Shown: positions 44,196 through 57,825 of the stretch, piece after piece
Layout: each line of letters opens with the position of its first letter
Position numbering within the stretch: the stretch's first letter is position 1
Assembly: GCF_040869045.1 (NCBI RefSeq)
Contig: NC_090323.1
Span: 259,970,392 to 260,034,391, forward strand
Direction: 5' to 3'
Source: Eurosta solidaginis
Lineage: Eukaryota > Arthropoda > Insecta > Diptera > Tephritidae
Length of the DNA stretch: 64,000 bases
Notes under the pieces: model-generated
What the model was told of the DNA's origin: nothing
Databases searched by the model: none
Seen by the model: the letters and a program-made list of their open reading frames with translations, nothing else
Made by a program: the position numbers and the translations under genes

Positions 44196-46800
44196 TTAGG
44201 TAGGGATACTATTTAGTTTTCAACTCGACCCAAATAAACCTTTGAGATAAAAAATGTAGTAGGAGATAAGAGCGGAGCAAAATAATCCGATTGGAATAAA
44301 GTCTGAACACTGCGTCAGCAATGAAACATGTTGTCAAAAGCGTGACGTCACGCCGATAAAATTTATTTCCCAGCTATCTATGATCTTTTGGCTCTCTCAT
44401 TTTTTAATGCGGGATCTGTTTATTGGTTCGTGCTTCAAAATTGCATACCCAAAAACGTCCGAAAACTCTAAGTAAAAATTTCAAAATTTTCGTGAATATT
44501 TTTTCGGAGTTTTCGTATATTTTAGAAAACGTTTTTGAAATTGGTTTGCATAGTTTCAATTACAAAATTCATCAAAGTATTCTCTTCAATTATCGACAAT
44601 AAAATAAGAAGAATTGACCAAATTTTACAAAAGTTGTCACTGGAGTTTTCGTGTTCATAGCTTTATATACTACAGTTATTATCTTAAAATACAACCCAGT
44701 AAGCATTACAGATAGTTCAAATTATTTTACACTTTAGATACATTTTAAGAACTTAAGCAAAATTAAAATAATTTCTAATAAATCAATACATGTTTCGAAC
44801 GTTTAACTTTATACAACTACTTAAGCGTCTAAACTCACCTCATTTCAGTTCGGGTCTTCAAGCGATAAGCCCAACTTTAACAAAATCATCTCATTTCGTA
44901 AGTGTAATACTGCAATGTCGATTTGTTCCAAATGTTATTATAATTACTCCAGGTGTATGTATGTACATATTTATATATTTATTTAAATTAACGCCGATTG
45001 CTCTATGATATACGTAGTTATTCATATAGAATTGCGGTACTTGTACTCCAACACTTTCCATATAAAACAAAATAATCGTGCCATCAATAAAAGTGGAAAA
45101 TAGTTCAATGTTCTCGACGCTCGTGCCATTGGAAAAATGGTGTGCAAAGTCTGTTTTACTTAGTTAGTTCTTTTTCAAGATATCGGTTTGTTTGATTTTT
45201 TTTTTGGGTCTGCTTATTATACTAACCATGATACAAAAAAGAAGGTAGTTCCACTCACGTATTTGGGGATTTTTGAAGTTTCATAATGTTTGTTGTTTTG
45301 CCAGAAACGTTGCCATACCGTTACTGTTTAAGGCGAAATTGTGGCTTTTCCGGATGGGTGTTTCCTTTAGGATGAAAACGCAATGGTCATCTGAGACAAT
45401 AATAATATGCTTTAGCACGATTTATGTGCATACATATCGATTGAGAATACATTAAAACATGCAATTTTATTGAAAAATAGTGGATAATGACTCATACATT
45501 AGTTAATGACTCATATCTTTATGCCAGCTTGACCACTAGACACAAAAAAAATACACGAAAAATCCTGTTGTTCTAGCATAGCCCAATTATCATGCCCCCC
45601 GTGAATATTTCTCAAGGCATGTTGAGAAAAAGTGTACCTCCAATGCTAAAACGACACAGAATGTGTATAGGCGGGGATGCCCCAAGATGACCCCTGGTAC
45701 AACGGGCAAAAACACTCTCATAACTAGTGGCTAACCTGGAGAGCTACAGGGTAATGTTCTCCCTAAGAAATGGTTTAACAATTCCCTCCTAAAGCGCAAC
45801 GTTTGAATTATACAATAAATAAAAAAGTATAAAATGTGGACCTGTAGCCAATTTATCTAGAAATTTCGGTGTCGGTTTATAAAGACCTCCTTTGAGCAAG
45901 CAATTGGCAAACGTGTATGTTCTGAGCAAACCTACGGGCTATATTCCCTTGATTTGCATACTTCGATCTATGTTTCTTCCACCAAAACAATTTTCGGGAG
46001 CTCGAAAAACTTATTAAAAACCTTCTTTTCTAGGCTGATATTTCGTATTAAAATATTTCCAAGGCATGGGGCTCATTGTTTTTTATTTTTTATTTAAAAT
46101 AACTACGAAAATAATTTAGTCATATTCGTTAATATGAAATCCATCAAAAGTAGAAAAATTCGTAACATTTTTCAATCTGGTAGCTTGTTTTTGGTGAAAT
46201 TGTCAGTGTCCCCGCAAAAGTCAAGTGGCTAACGTCACACTAAATGGACTACCTCCATTTCTTGTATCATGATACTAACTATTCGTTATTTGTATTTTGC
46301 TGTGACGGAAGTGTTTTGCGTAGCCATCGTTGTTGGTATTGTTTTTTTTTTTTTTGCTGCTAATGGAGCTTTTTCAATTTCCATTTCATTTGTAGAGCGG
46401 TGATGGCGTTTTAAATATGTTTTGTGCGGTGCTCTCATTTTTGCTCATAAATTTATTTAATTTAAATTTTTACTTTCCTTATTGCTGTGCTCTTTATTAA
46501 TTGATTATTGTTGAATATCATTATTTGTACATTTGTTATTGTTGATTGCTTCATTTTGTTATTTATTTGTGTTTGTTTGTTGTAGTTGTATTTGAGCTGC
46601 CCCTTCTGTACGTATTTCTTGTCTTTGCATACATATCGATCTTATTTAGATAGTTAAAAATTACATTTCTTTAGAGATGCCCAGTAGTAAGTAAGATAGG
46701 TTATGAGCTTGAGAAAATGCAGCTTTATTTATCGGTGGGATACCTATGTACAATATTAGAGAAATTTATAAAAATGCCGCAATTTTAAATATACATAAAT
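44196..46800. other. Gene-poor AT-rich stretch
   Basis: No coding or RNA gene could be supported. A poly-T run is at 46,340-46,355. Confidence 0.45.
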
Positions 46801-48640
46801 ATTTACTTAACATATCCAGCACTAGTTTCCGACTACTCCAAATATAACTACCACCAAATTTTGTTGATTTTTCTCAAAAACGTTTTAGCACCTTTTTTCG
46901 GCTTGTTAATATGTTATGTTTCCAAGTTCTAGACTATTCTAAAGGTAACTAGTTCCATGTTTGTCATTTATTATTTCCGGGTTTTATTGCGCTTTGTTAT
47001 CAGCATTTTTTTATGTATCGTTAGCTTAATTCACAGAGGCCCCCTAACCGACAAATTTTTCGAAACTGCGCTTTCGACAGATTTTGTTATGATATATTTA
47101 AATACACCCCCAGATCCAATAATAGCGGAGTTATGTCACTTTTAAAAAGCTATTTCTGAATATAGTGAATGTAAACCAACATGTATTTTTGCTTCTCCTG
47201 TAAAATTTTAAACTTGTTGGTTAGACTCTTATGTACATACAGCAGTAGTTTCCAACTACTCCAAAATAGTTATTGCCAAATTTTTTTAACTTCTCTTAAT
47301 CATATTTATGTGCCATTTGACGTCTTAATTCTGAAATTCCCTTTGCCCCAAACCAGTCTAAAAGTAACTAGTTCCATTTTCTATAATTTTTTCGTTCCGA
47401 ATTTTACTGTATATTGGTATCAGCATTTGTACAGACCAAATTTCCAATATGCAATGTATAATTATGTAAATATTTCGCGGCAAGTCTAATAACAGCTAGT
47501 GTAAATATAATATTTTACAAATCTTCCCTTTTCTCTTCAGATTTTTTAAACGTAATCTGTTTTCACTAACAAGTTTTGAACTTCTAGTTCATTAACTTTT
47601 CTGAGTTGATACCCATCGGCGCTTAATATTCTTTTTTGCATATATTTCGCATATCCGTGAAATTTCAAGCATTTATATAGAACATCACACAATATTTTAA
47701 ACTAGTTTATGACTAGTTCGAAAATAACTACTTTCCTCTAGTGTTGAGGCTATGTTTGGTTTTATTTTCAACCAATTTTTTTCTAAACAACCGTACTTGT
47801 TTCTTATATTATTTAATATAGTAGGCTACCTTTTTGGTCTTTATTGATCGGCCAGCTCAACCTAAACTGCCGTGATGCTGATAAATTTACAATTCTTTGG
47901 TAGAGGCAATATTAGTACGCTAATAGTTCAATAGCAGCTCCTCACGCTTTTTTCTTGTTTTTTTTTTTCAAATATTAAGGTTGTCGATGATATAGTAGTT
48001 AAGCCTGTTTACAGCAAAATTTTACATTCAACAAGTTTCAATGTTGTTTGAAGACTAGTCCAAGGGTAAGTTGTCTTATTTTATTATGTTCCAAATTCAT
48101 TTCAAGGCCGTACACAGCGCTTTCGAGGAATATGCGCCCATATCCATATATGTATATCTGTCAGTTGAGCAATTACTTTGCAGTATTCCAAAGTTGGTGA
48201 ACTAGTTCGCGCCTAGTCCAATTATTTGTTGCACTTTTTCGAACTACCATAATATCTAGGTTTTCTTGCACATAAAAATCTGGTTTGTCACGCATGTGAT
48301 TGGAGCAGGTCAAGTATTAAAACGCACTAGTTTACAACTATTCCAAAAAAAGTAGCGTGCAACAAGGCCGGAATTAACTAGTTACAATATATACTTAGTT
48401 CTCACGCATATACTTTGACAAGGACGAGTTAAAAACAAACTAGTTTGCAACTAGACTCAAAATAACTAGTGTGCATCTAGTCTAAAGGTAAAACTTTTTC
48501 GGCTGATGCCAACAGCATTTATTGTATCAGCACTTTTATATGAAAGTTATCTGCGTTTTAAAGTGTTGTGAACTAGTTTGAGACTAGTTTAAAACTAACA
48601 GGTTCCTGTTTTTTACCTTCTTTACAGTTTTATTATCATT
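46801..48640. repeat. Eroded repeat array rich in ACTAGTT
   Basis: Pairs of ACTAGTT words about 10-15 bp apart recur near 46,823, 47,246, 47,703, 48,213, 48,328, 48,441 and 48,574. They often have TCCAAAATA and AGTCTAAAGGTAACTAGTTC around them. The first two blocks also share TATCAGCATTT and a GTAACTAGTTCCAT phrase about 130 bp later. The distances shrink from about 420-510 bp on the left to 115-135 bp on the right, as in a tandem array that has suffered deletions. Confidence 0.55.
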
Positions 48641-51600
48641 TTACTGTTTAAACGACAAGTTTGCACGTCCACCCTCCTTGATAGTGTTTTAAATACTAGG
48701 AAATATCAGATACTTGGTCTTTTGTGAAAAAATTCATATCAAGCTCCACTGAAATCACATGTAAATATCATTCATTTGCTTTGGAAATATTTATGTGCCT
48801 ATATAAATATTTATTACTTGTAAATAGGAAATTAAAACTGATCATTTTCAGTTGTGTTGTATGGGTATTGTGTGGCGCCATATTGCGTTGGGCCGACCAG
48901 ATACAAAACCAAAAAAATGTCGTCAATGTCCCAATTTCTTGATTGTCATTGATGTCAATATTTATACACATACGCATACGTTTACATACACATATGCTCG
49001 TACATGACACTTTTTCGTTTTTTTTATTCTCAATGCTCGACTATTTGCTCTAAGTTTGTATGGCAGGCCTCCGCTTAAGTAGAGCACAGTGTAGTTATAG
49101 AAAAATCATTTGTTTCAAAGCTCACATTTTCCTTTTATTATTTTTTTCGTTCGCTTTTCTTTTCTTCTTTTTTGCTATTGTTGTTGTAACATTACTTGTT
49201 ACATGTTAGTGTCGTTGGTGTTGCCGTTTTTGCCTTTTCCCTAAATTAATTGTTCAAGTGGCGCAAATGGCGCTATAAAGTCGTAGCTGCCGTCAACGCC
49301 ACTGACGACCAAGCTGATCATGACAACAACAAGTATAACAACGATATCTCCCCTCATTGACGACATTCCACACGTTCATCGTCAAGTTTGCTGATCGTAT
49401 TGTCTCGTTAAATAGCGACGGATTCGTCAAACGACTGAAACGTTCGGCTCCGCTCCTGATCATCGTATATTGCACGAACAACGACGACCACCAAAAAACT
49501 ACATTCATAGCAGCCACCGACACCACCTCCATTCGGTCATTCATGAGTCTGGTGCTGCCTGCCTACCCATAAAGCGCACAAGCTATGGCAATCGCCGGCT
49601 ACTTCACTGATGGGCATACCGAACGTTAGGGGCTCAAGTCAAAGTTTTTCCTTGTTATGAGTTGTGGCGCTTTGGATCTTGCAACCGCAGCCATCGGACG
49701 ATGTCGTCGTCGCTGTCTTCCTGTCCAGCACTATGTTTGTATGTATGCCTGTATTTACACTGGAATTGGAAATTTTTTGAGCTCTTTGTAGGTATCTTTG
49801 CAGTGTACGGCCGCTTTGGCGTAGCGGCGTAAATGGCTCGCCAAACTGCGTAGTTTGCAAAAACTTTTTTTTTTTCACTTTTTCACTGTTGTTGCTGGGT
49901 AACTTGATTGCTGATTGGTACTTTCGTTGACTGTTGATTGTTCATGTTGTTATTTGACTATTGTTGGTTTTGTTGCTTGCTGTTTGTTGTTGTTGATTTA
50001 TGTTTTTTGCTGTTAACTTTTTATTGTAGTTGGTGTTGATTGCTAATTGTTGTTGTTAATTTAATAATGTTCTTATTTACTTTGCAGTTCTTTGTCGGAC
50101 TTTTTTTACAAACTTAAAGCGTAAATTACACTTCTCAGACGCAATAAAATGTTATAAATTTTTTTAAGTTTTCTGTTTGCACGTTTGTTGTTGTAAACAA
50201 ACTTTCCTGAATATGTGTATACTTTTTTATTTAAATAACTTTTTTGTCACAAAAAAATTTCAAATGAAATCAAGATTTTGAAAATACTTGCAACGTTTCA
50301 AAAATGAGCTTCACAATATTTCTTCAAATTTGTATTCTTTCGCTTTTTTGCACTTTTTGTTGCAATGAAAATTAATTATGCGCTAATTATTCAAACTAAT
50401 GCGCAGTCGTTTCAATACATGGCACATTGTACATAGTATTCACTTTTCAACTACACAAACAATTAAAACTAAAAAAAAAAAAAAAACAGTGACAACAATC
50501 TATTCAAATGCTGAAAAGCGAGCGCGTGTCAAGCAATCAACCGACCAACCAACCAACTGAACACCCAAGTGATTCGCTCAAACCGTCAACGTAGCTACGC
50601 CATCTATTTAGTACCAAACACACGGCCAACGTACGAGTAGTCCCAATCACCACCACCAACACCACCGATCATGCACTCAATCAACACCATACCACCACCA
50701 ACCATCATCGTGTACTCACAACAGACCAGCTGGCTATCTCCTCTATGTATCTATTAAATATAGTCGCATAGCTGGCTGGTTAGCTCACTGCTGAGTTACT
50801 GCTTATTGGCTTTGCGTTTTGTCGTGTCTTATACGTTCTGTTGTTACTCACAGTCGCCTACCGTCTGATTGTAAGTGTTCATGTCTCGAAGCGTGCAAGG
50901 TCAGAACTCCAAAAAATCTTGTATTGTGTGTGAATAATAAAAATCTAGACACACACAATATATATATAAGCGCTCAAATGCAATTCATACACAGTTCATA
51001 CAAATATAGAGTAAAATCTAATATGAAAACACACACACACAAATACGCACGCACTCTCCTTAAAGCGCCTTCAACTATACATCTATATGCACAATTTTTT
51101 CAAATTATCGTAAGAGCACTTCGTTGTTGTTTGTTTTCCACAGTTTTGTCAGCGCCAGCCAACCATCCCCTCAGACAGACTCATTCACAAAATTCAATCT
51201 ATACTTATCACACGGCGTGACTACTCTTCGAAAGTTGCTCTTTACTCATGCTGAGATGTTTACATGTATGAGTGTATTAAAACGCCACCACCACCATCAA
51301 CGCCATCAAACAAATACTCAATGAATGGATTTTATACTCACTTTTACTTAAGAATGCATGAGATCGTATATGTACATATGTACATACATACGTATGTTTC
51401 ACACATTCGTCTGCACTATAGGCTAATAAACCAATTTTGGGTTAGAAGTTGATGGGATTACCAATTCTTTCAGGTACATATGTAGCTCTTGATGATTTCT
51501 GCTCAATCAAAATTTTGTTAAATAAATTAGCTGGCAAATAGTTACAGCAGCTATGAATTTATCTCCAATACCAAAATACTAGATTCAAATTTTTAAGGGT

Positions 51601-52039
51601 TATTTTTTTCAGAAAGCTAGTATGCATATTCGAGGCTGATACCGATTTTCCGCACCTCCCTCTGGTGTTCTTCAACAATGAGTTTCTTGTTATAGCGTAG
51701 CGATAACAACACATCTCGCAGGCTTAGAGTGTATACTCGATATGTATCGGAATTTGGCACCATTACGGTGGTTACTCCCGAAACGATATTTGAGTATGTT
51801 GAACCTTTCTTGTTTGGGCACGCTACAACTTCGCAACAAACAAACAAAAAAAATATATCTCCAGCCTACGAAAGAAATATAGTTCGCGAATTCATATCCA
51901 ACATCATTAACCATTGAGAAATTTTGTGAAATACATATGTAGTTAGTTCTGAGGTCGGTGTTGGATATCCCACATTGGATATCGAGTTGAGGTGAAACTG
52001 AAATTAAAAATGTTCTCCAAGCAGACACACCGAACATGA
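48641..52039. other. Gene-poor stretch, possibly intron or 5' regulatory
   Basis: 49,150-50,060 is rich in TTGTTG/GTTGTT words, and 50,560-50,720 in CAACCA/CACCAC words, as in many long fly introns and 5' UTRs. Open frames at 49,290-49,880 lack recognisable domains. No splice-linked exon set could be built. Confidence 0.4.
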
Positions 52040-52215
52040 GTAAATACATGGGGCGTTATACCTGCAAATTTGCGGGATGGGACCTTTATGCCAACTCCGA
52101 ACGGCATCTGCAAGTGGCTAAACCACTGCCGAGTGACCACCCCGCTTCGAAATTTTTTTTAAAGATTTTGAAGTGGCTTTTTCCCGCCCTTGAACCCAGA
52201 ACCTTGCGTTGGTAT
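52040..52215 (-). mobile_element. Old SINE-1 fragment
   Basis: On the minus strand the piece contains the words CGGGGTGGTCACTCGGCAGT and CAGATGCCGTTCGGAGTTGG, in the order of SINE-1. The head B-box region has decayed to GGTTCTGGGTTCAAG. It is strongly diverged. Confidence 0.65.
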
Positions 52216-52829
52216 CTTCGTTTGAGGCCTTTTAGAGAATCACACTTGAGTCCAAGATGAGGACTATCTTTTTCGAAACTTAAGAAACATCGTTTTTCTA
52301 AATCTAACCCACACCTCCTTATTTCTAGTTCAAAACGTATATTCCGTTTGTCGATTTACGAAATTGACTTTTGGCCATCGCTACAAGTTGTCGTGATCCA
52401 TGGTGCGCTCTTTATTATCACCTATACTCATATAACTTTACTAAATACTCACACTCGTACTTCCAACATCTCGCAATATTTGCGTTTATTTACTTATGAG
52501 TAGTTCACTTATTACTTGTGTTGAGATGTGTGTATGTTGGTGAGTGTGAGTTGTTTTTTTCTTGTACTTCATTTGTTCATTATTTGTTATGGCTTGACGC
52601 GACGGCAAAGCGTTAGCTTAGTTATATAGCTTTCGTCTCATTTGTTCATTTAAAAGACATTAGGATTGACTGCTACCTGAAGATACAAATCCGGCTACTT
52701 TTTTTTAGTACGAAACCCCACTGAAGGAAGATTAATATTTTAGTTAAGGGTTGATAGGAGAACACAATTAAGTATTGTTTTGTTTAGTCGAACGCTCGAG
52801 ATAGGGAAGAACCATTTTATTCAGTTTTT
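52216..52829. other. Stretch without recognised gene
   Basis: Nothing could be assigned. Confidence 0.4.
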
Positions 52830-53005
52830 TTTTTCTCATGACAGAAATACATTCGAAGTCTTTGCCAAATCACTGCCGAGGGGCGACCACGGTTAGAAAA
52901 ATTATTTCTAAATGAAAATATTTTTTTCTAAATTTTTGATGTTGCTTTCCCGCCACAGGACATTCGGTGTCGTAGGCGAAGCACGCTACAACCATCAAGC
53001 TTAAA
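52830..53005 (-). mobile_element. Old SINE-1 5'-half fragment
   Basis: Only the head-side half is present (tRNA-like end, AACATCAAAAATTTAGAAAA, CCGTGGTCGCCCCTCGGCAG, ATTTCTGTCATGA). The copy stops at a T-run near 52,830. The GGGTTCAACTCCCGGG core has been deleted. Confidence 0.7.
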
Positions 53006-53585
53006 TATATAAGTTAAAAGAATGTTTTTCTGTCTCTAACATTTGCTAGTACGGGGCGTATGAGTAACTTTTAGCATTTTAAACGAATCATTCGATCTAA
53101 CGAAAGGACGAGATGTGTGCAGCAGTTTGGGTAAAGACGGGGGTCGTAACCGCTACTACCCTTAAGTTTGATGTACAACTCTAACTGAAGAGTAATGTAG
53201 CAAGTTTGACGATTTAGGTAAAATTATTTTATTTGGTAAATTCTTACATATGGATTTGCAAAAGTGCTACCATAGTTCGTTGGGCCTTTCGTGATGTTGC
53301 TATCAGGAAAAGGTGAGGAAAATAATAGCCATGGAATTGGAACTTTTTGATGTTTCACAATTGGCGGGCAAAATGGTCTGGAGTCAATCCCACAGAAATA
53401 TAAAAATAAAAATTGTCCACTCCAACTTGACGAAACTAAACGTCACAGCCCTAAATATCTCCTCTGAACCCAAATGCACTTTCTTATTTCTCGGCTCTAA
53501 ATTAATCTGCGGCTGGGGACTATCGCCGTATAACATGTATGAGGTATGAATACAAAACACACTCATTTTACCGTTACTAACTTAT
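53006..53585. other. Stretch without recognised gene
   Basis: The 78-codon plus-strand frame at 53,313-53,549 shows no recognisable domain. Confidence 0.4.
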
Positions 53586-54027
53586 GACAAACGAGTTATT
53601 AGGTGTAATGCGCAGCTCAGCTCAGGAAACATTAAACGACACTTTTAATTTCCGTAAGCACTATGATGAGATTCGTCATCTGCCTACTCAGCCGTTTGAT
53701 CCAGATAAGCATTATTAGGAGGCCATTAGCAAAGAAAGCAGACACCTACTTTGTTCTGGATTATGTAACAGTTTAAAGTCTTACTACTCCAGAATCAACC
53801 TCGACATACGTAATGTATGTTCTGCGTGCGATGTGTCCCTACATGACACCAACCATATTCTCAATTGTAATGTGGAACCTACGCCTCCAAAAGCTATATC
53901 CCTACAGTTGAATTGTGTTGGAACTTCTAGTTTCCTTGGACTCCTCGCAGAGGAATTTGCTGACAAATTGTCACAAATTGTGGCACCCATTGAATGGGCT
54001 GCTCTGATAGCTGATCCGCACCGTTAG
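53586..54027 (+). pseudogene. Jockey-clade LINE reverse transcriptase C-terminus
   Basis: From about 53,780 the frame reads YYSRINLDIRNVCSACDVSL, then HDTNHILNCNVEPT and, before the terminal stop at 54,025-54,027, SFLGLLAEEFAD and WAALIADPHR. The zinc-knuckle pattern CxxC...HDTNHxxxC followed by SLxxxPxxxASFLGL is characteristic of Jockey-clade C-termini. A weaker upstream part (53,586-53,715, RHLPTQPFDPDKHY) may be the same protein with one stop. The reverse transcriptase core is missing. Confidence 0.65.
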
Positions 54028-54154
54028 CTGCTGTCAAACACGTTTGTATTCTAACTTTTGGTCTAGGTTATTGTTGCATCCATAAAGACACTCCCGATGG
54101 TTTTGAGGAGTGTTATCATGGTTCTTTGATGTACATACATGCGGTACGCTCAGG

Positions 54155-54270
54155 TAACAAGCACCATTAAGTACAAGCCCGACCATCTGGGGAACGATTT
54201 AAAATGACCACATTGAACGTTCGGGGTCATCCCGCCCGCCACCTCCTAGTGTATAAGAAAAGGGTGTTTA
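54155..54270 (+). repeat. Dispersed repeat shared with 4.54 kb
   Basis: CCATCTGGGGAACGATTTAA followed by ATGACCACATT matches about 4,547-4,590 with few differences. It follows the Jockey C-terminus closely and could be part of that element's 3' UTR. Confidence 0.5.
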
Positions 54271-54785
54271 GAGCTTCGCCTGCTAAAGATTCGCTACGGT
54301 TAGGTGAGGTTGACAGTTAGGTTGGGAGAAGCTATTATTTACGCTGGTAACCGCTACACAATCCCTTGAGTCTTTCAAGTAAATTGTGAACTACGGCACC
54401 TAGCTCGATGCAAAATGACTTTATTTGTAGGTAACGAGATCAATTTTCCTATTCAGTGGAAAATCTTTTGTGTGCGAAAAGCGCAAATTCACGAGAGAGG
54501 GGAGAAAAATCAGCAGGGCGGCATTATTTTCAGAAAAGAAAACGCCATTAGATTTTTTCGAACCTGAATTTTTCGATACATATTTACACGTATCATGCGT
54601 TTGCTAACACTTGACAATTTGAATTTAAATACTTTATCCTTGAAGCTTCAATTTATTGTATCAAATGTGTATATTTTGCGTAACCCTGAGGAGGTAAACA
54701 AATTTAAAAGTTCAATAACCTTTTTGGGGTTTGAATAAAAACTCTTATCTTTATACCCGATTTTTACCATAAGTATAATCAAATA

Positions 54786-54823
54786 CATGTATGTATGTAT
54801 GTATGTATGTATGTATGCATGTC
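54786..54823. repeat. TATG microsatellite
   Basis: Eight or more uninterrupted GTAT/TATG units. Confidence 0.95.
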
Positions 54824-57236
54824 TATATATACTAATACACATTTATATTTACACCATGTACATATTTGATATTTATATATGTACATATGTATGTGGTATG
54901 TATCCCCAATTTATTATAAACACTTTTAGATACTCTCTCTCCCCAAAGCACATGTTTCTTTGTGGTATATAACTAACATACTCTACATATTCATTAAATA
55001 CGCATGTACATATATACGGCTGTATGTGACACAAGTTACAGTTATTAGTAAATGTGTGAGCAATCATAATGCCATATCTACACACTGTAAACGGGGTTAC
55101 AAATTCCTCAACAAGTTGCCCATTTTTTTTTTTTTTTTTTTTTTGTTAATTTTTTCGTTTGCTTGTCTAGCAATTGTCTAGCAGCGTTGTCAGCAGAAGT
55201 AGTCGTAATATTTATAGCAGCAGTGGCTATACGGTCATTTCTTTCCGGCCCACAGTGGGGCGTATGGCACATTCACATGCATAGAAATGGCGCATTTGTA
55301 GCTGTGAGAAACAAATTTGATCAATCAATTTATGAGAATATGGTGTTAATTTGTGTAAGTGTATTAGTGAGCGAATTTGATAAGTATATATGAAAAATAT
55401 GCTGTTTGCCTGCATACTCTACGTATGTATGTAGGTGTGACATGCAACATGTTGTTGCCAGACAAACTGAGAGCAACGCTACGATTAAGATAAATCAACC
55501 AAAAGAATGCAACACTTAAACGCATGCACATTTGTAAGCACCACCTAGAGTGCATATTAAAGAAGAAACAATAAATCGTTGTAACAACATTCCCACACAG
55601 CACATCAACACCACCACCCCAAACAAACGGAAAATAGACAGTCCGGTCGAACTACATTGCGGAACTAAATAAATTGAATGAAGCACAAATACTGCAGCAG
55701 CGGCGGTGTTATGCAGCATGTCACGCAAGCACACAGCTTGTTTTGTATATTATTGTAGTTATTGTTGTACTCGTACTCATACTGACACTGGTTATTATAA
55801 GTTATCCCCCCAACAGCAACAGCAAAAGTAGCAACCGCAAGCTCAATTGGTTTGTCGGCATTCATTCTTTGCTTGCGCTTAGCAACATACATACATTTCT
55901 GTGCCGGTGTGAGGCGCTTCCTCTTACTCTATTTGGTAACGAGGGTAGTTTAGTAAGTACGATGACTCGTCTTCCCTAGTAGAAGATTTCATTTTTTTTC
56001 TATATTGGACTTTGTAACGTAGCCTTCAAAAAGCACGCATCAGCTGTCGACCAACAGCCAATTGCACTGGTCAACAGCGAAAAATTTTCCAGACTTTTTT
56101 TTTAGTCTTAAGTCAATTTAAGGGTGCTGATTACGAAGAAATGATTTGTTTCTTTCTAACAGCTCTAGTTTTTAATTTTCGTATAGGTGTTAAATTCTTA
56201 CAAAAATGAGAATTTTTACATACTTAATTTTAATGATTTACCGCGTATCAGCACAAAATTGCCTTTTATAAGACTTTCTTGTCTGTGAGTCTTGTTCAAG
56301 ATCCCGACAAAGACTCCAGCAGTAGTCGGCCATCATATGCGTGTCCATATTCCTTGGTATCGCTCTTCTATTTCAAAAGCTGATGACGTGTGTCGGATAG
56401 GACCATTTGTTTTAGGTTGCCGAGTTTATTCCAGTATTGTTTACCACACAAAAATAGCAGTCATCATGATGATTCGTAGGTTCCTGCCAAATCATTTGTG
56501 CCTTAAATTTGACAGCTGATTTTTTCCATTCGACCATTGCCGCAGAGACACAACACAATTTTGGCACGCAGTTTTTGGCACCCGTGATGACTTTACGAAA
56601 CTTTTTGAAGGTATATTCACCACAAACAACACACAAACTATCTGCATCACCACAAACAACGCCGTCTGCTTGTGGTCATTGTTGGAATCAGAATTATTTG
56701 TATTAATTTTAAAATAAAATTCACGAAAAAATTTGGAGATGTTATAAGAAAACACAATAAATACTCTTAGTCAAAGCCAATACGAACGAATAGTAATTGA
56801 AAAGTGCAAAAGCGAAATACGCAAACTTCAATTTCATTTTCATTTTAAACTTTGTTGTGTACTTGTTGTTTAATTTAACGAAAGTTTAAGAACTAAAACA
56901 AAATAATGGCGATCATTTTCGCTGAGTCCTTCTTATTGACATTCTTGTATGTTTTTTTTTTTAATTTTCGTTAAATGAAACAACAAATACAAAAACCAAT
57001 AGTTTAAAATGAAAGAACAAAGGCAAATAACAAATGAAGTATTTTGTAAATTGTTGCATTTTTTGTTTTTGCACTTTTCTACTCCTGTGGCATAAGTTTT
57101 CGGGTAGTCGAAAATATCTCGAAAACTAGAGCTGTCACAAAAAAAGTAAAAGGATTTATGAAATCAGCACACAAAATTACATCTATTGTGATAAAAATTT
57201 GAAAAGTGGAAATTTGTTCCGCAGTGTTATCAATAT
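54824..57236. other. Gene-poor stretch
   Basis: There is a poly-T run at 55,122-55,144. 55,690-55,860 contains GCAGCAGCGGCGG and CAACAGCAACAG words. No gene structure could be supported. Confidence 0.4.
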
Positions 57237-57362
57237 TGCGGCGAATATTACCAAGTTTGAAACATCACTACACCGCTTGTAAGTAAACGCTGCCTACCGA
57301 TAATGTAAACAGACACAACAGCTACACACACAGCAAAGATGTTCATAAAACCGGGTATGTAC

Positions 57363-57825
57363 TAGGGGTGGTACTATTCGAATGAACTTTATATAATAAA
57401 CGTTATTCGAATATTATTTATTCGGTCTTTTTATCGTTCATTGGAATACCTTACCTTACTATTCGAATACCTTATTATTCCAATACCTTACCTTACTATT
57501 CAATTAATGATTTGCAAAAAAACGATCATTGCTTATATACAGAAATATATGTACGTGAACACATGTATGCTCAGCGGGTTAGGGGGCGCAGAATATACCC
57601 GCGCATGTATGCCTGTCGTAAGAGGCGACTAAAATACCTAATTGATTCAAGGGTTGTGTAGCGCAACCCTTTCAAAGGGGTTGCCGCAATATATAGCTTC
57701 TCCAACCCAATTGTAAACCTCACCTACCCGTGGCGAATCTCATTATTCGAATTATTTGAAAAGAATAGTACTATTCGTGCAATCAAATAATGTTCGAATA
57801 TTATTCGAAAATAATTCCACTACTA
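57363..57825. mobile_element. hAT-type MITE, itself interrupted
   Basis: The ends read TAGGGGTGGTACTATTCGAA and, reverse-complemented, TAGTAGTGGAATTATTTTCG. The flanks gtatgtac and gtacgtac agree at seven of eight bases, an 8-bp target duplication, and TAGGG fits the hAT end pattern YARNG. The interior is rich in ATTCGAATA words. A LINE 5'-region fragment occupies about 57,560-57,740. Confidence 0.72.
57565..57740 (+). repeat. LINE 5'-region-like fragment nested in the MITE
   Basis: The block GCGGGTTAGGGGGCGCAGAA, then CCTGTCGTAAGAGGCGACTA, GGTTGTGTAGCGCAACCC and CTCCAACCCAATTGTAAACC, is distinct in composition from the MITE around it. Its last part recurs at 61,885-61,935, where further sequence of the same repeat follows. 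I associate this sequence with the 5' region of a dipteran LINE, by memory. Confidence 0.55.

Noticed and set aside
49290..49880. Overlapping frames with moderate codon balance (71-83 codons on both strands)
   Set aside because: No domain, no splice structure, and frames on both strands overlap; probably non-coding fly sequence with short amino-acid-like repeats.
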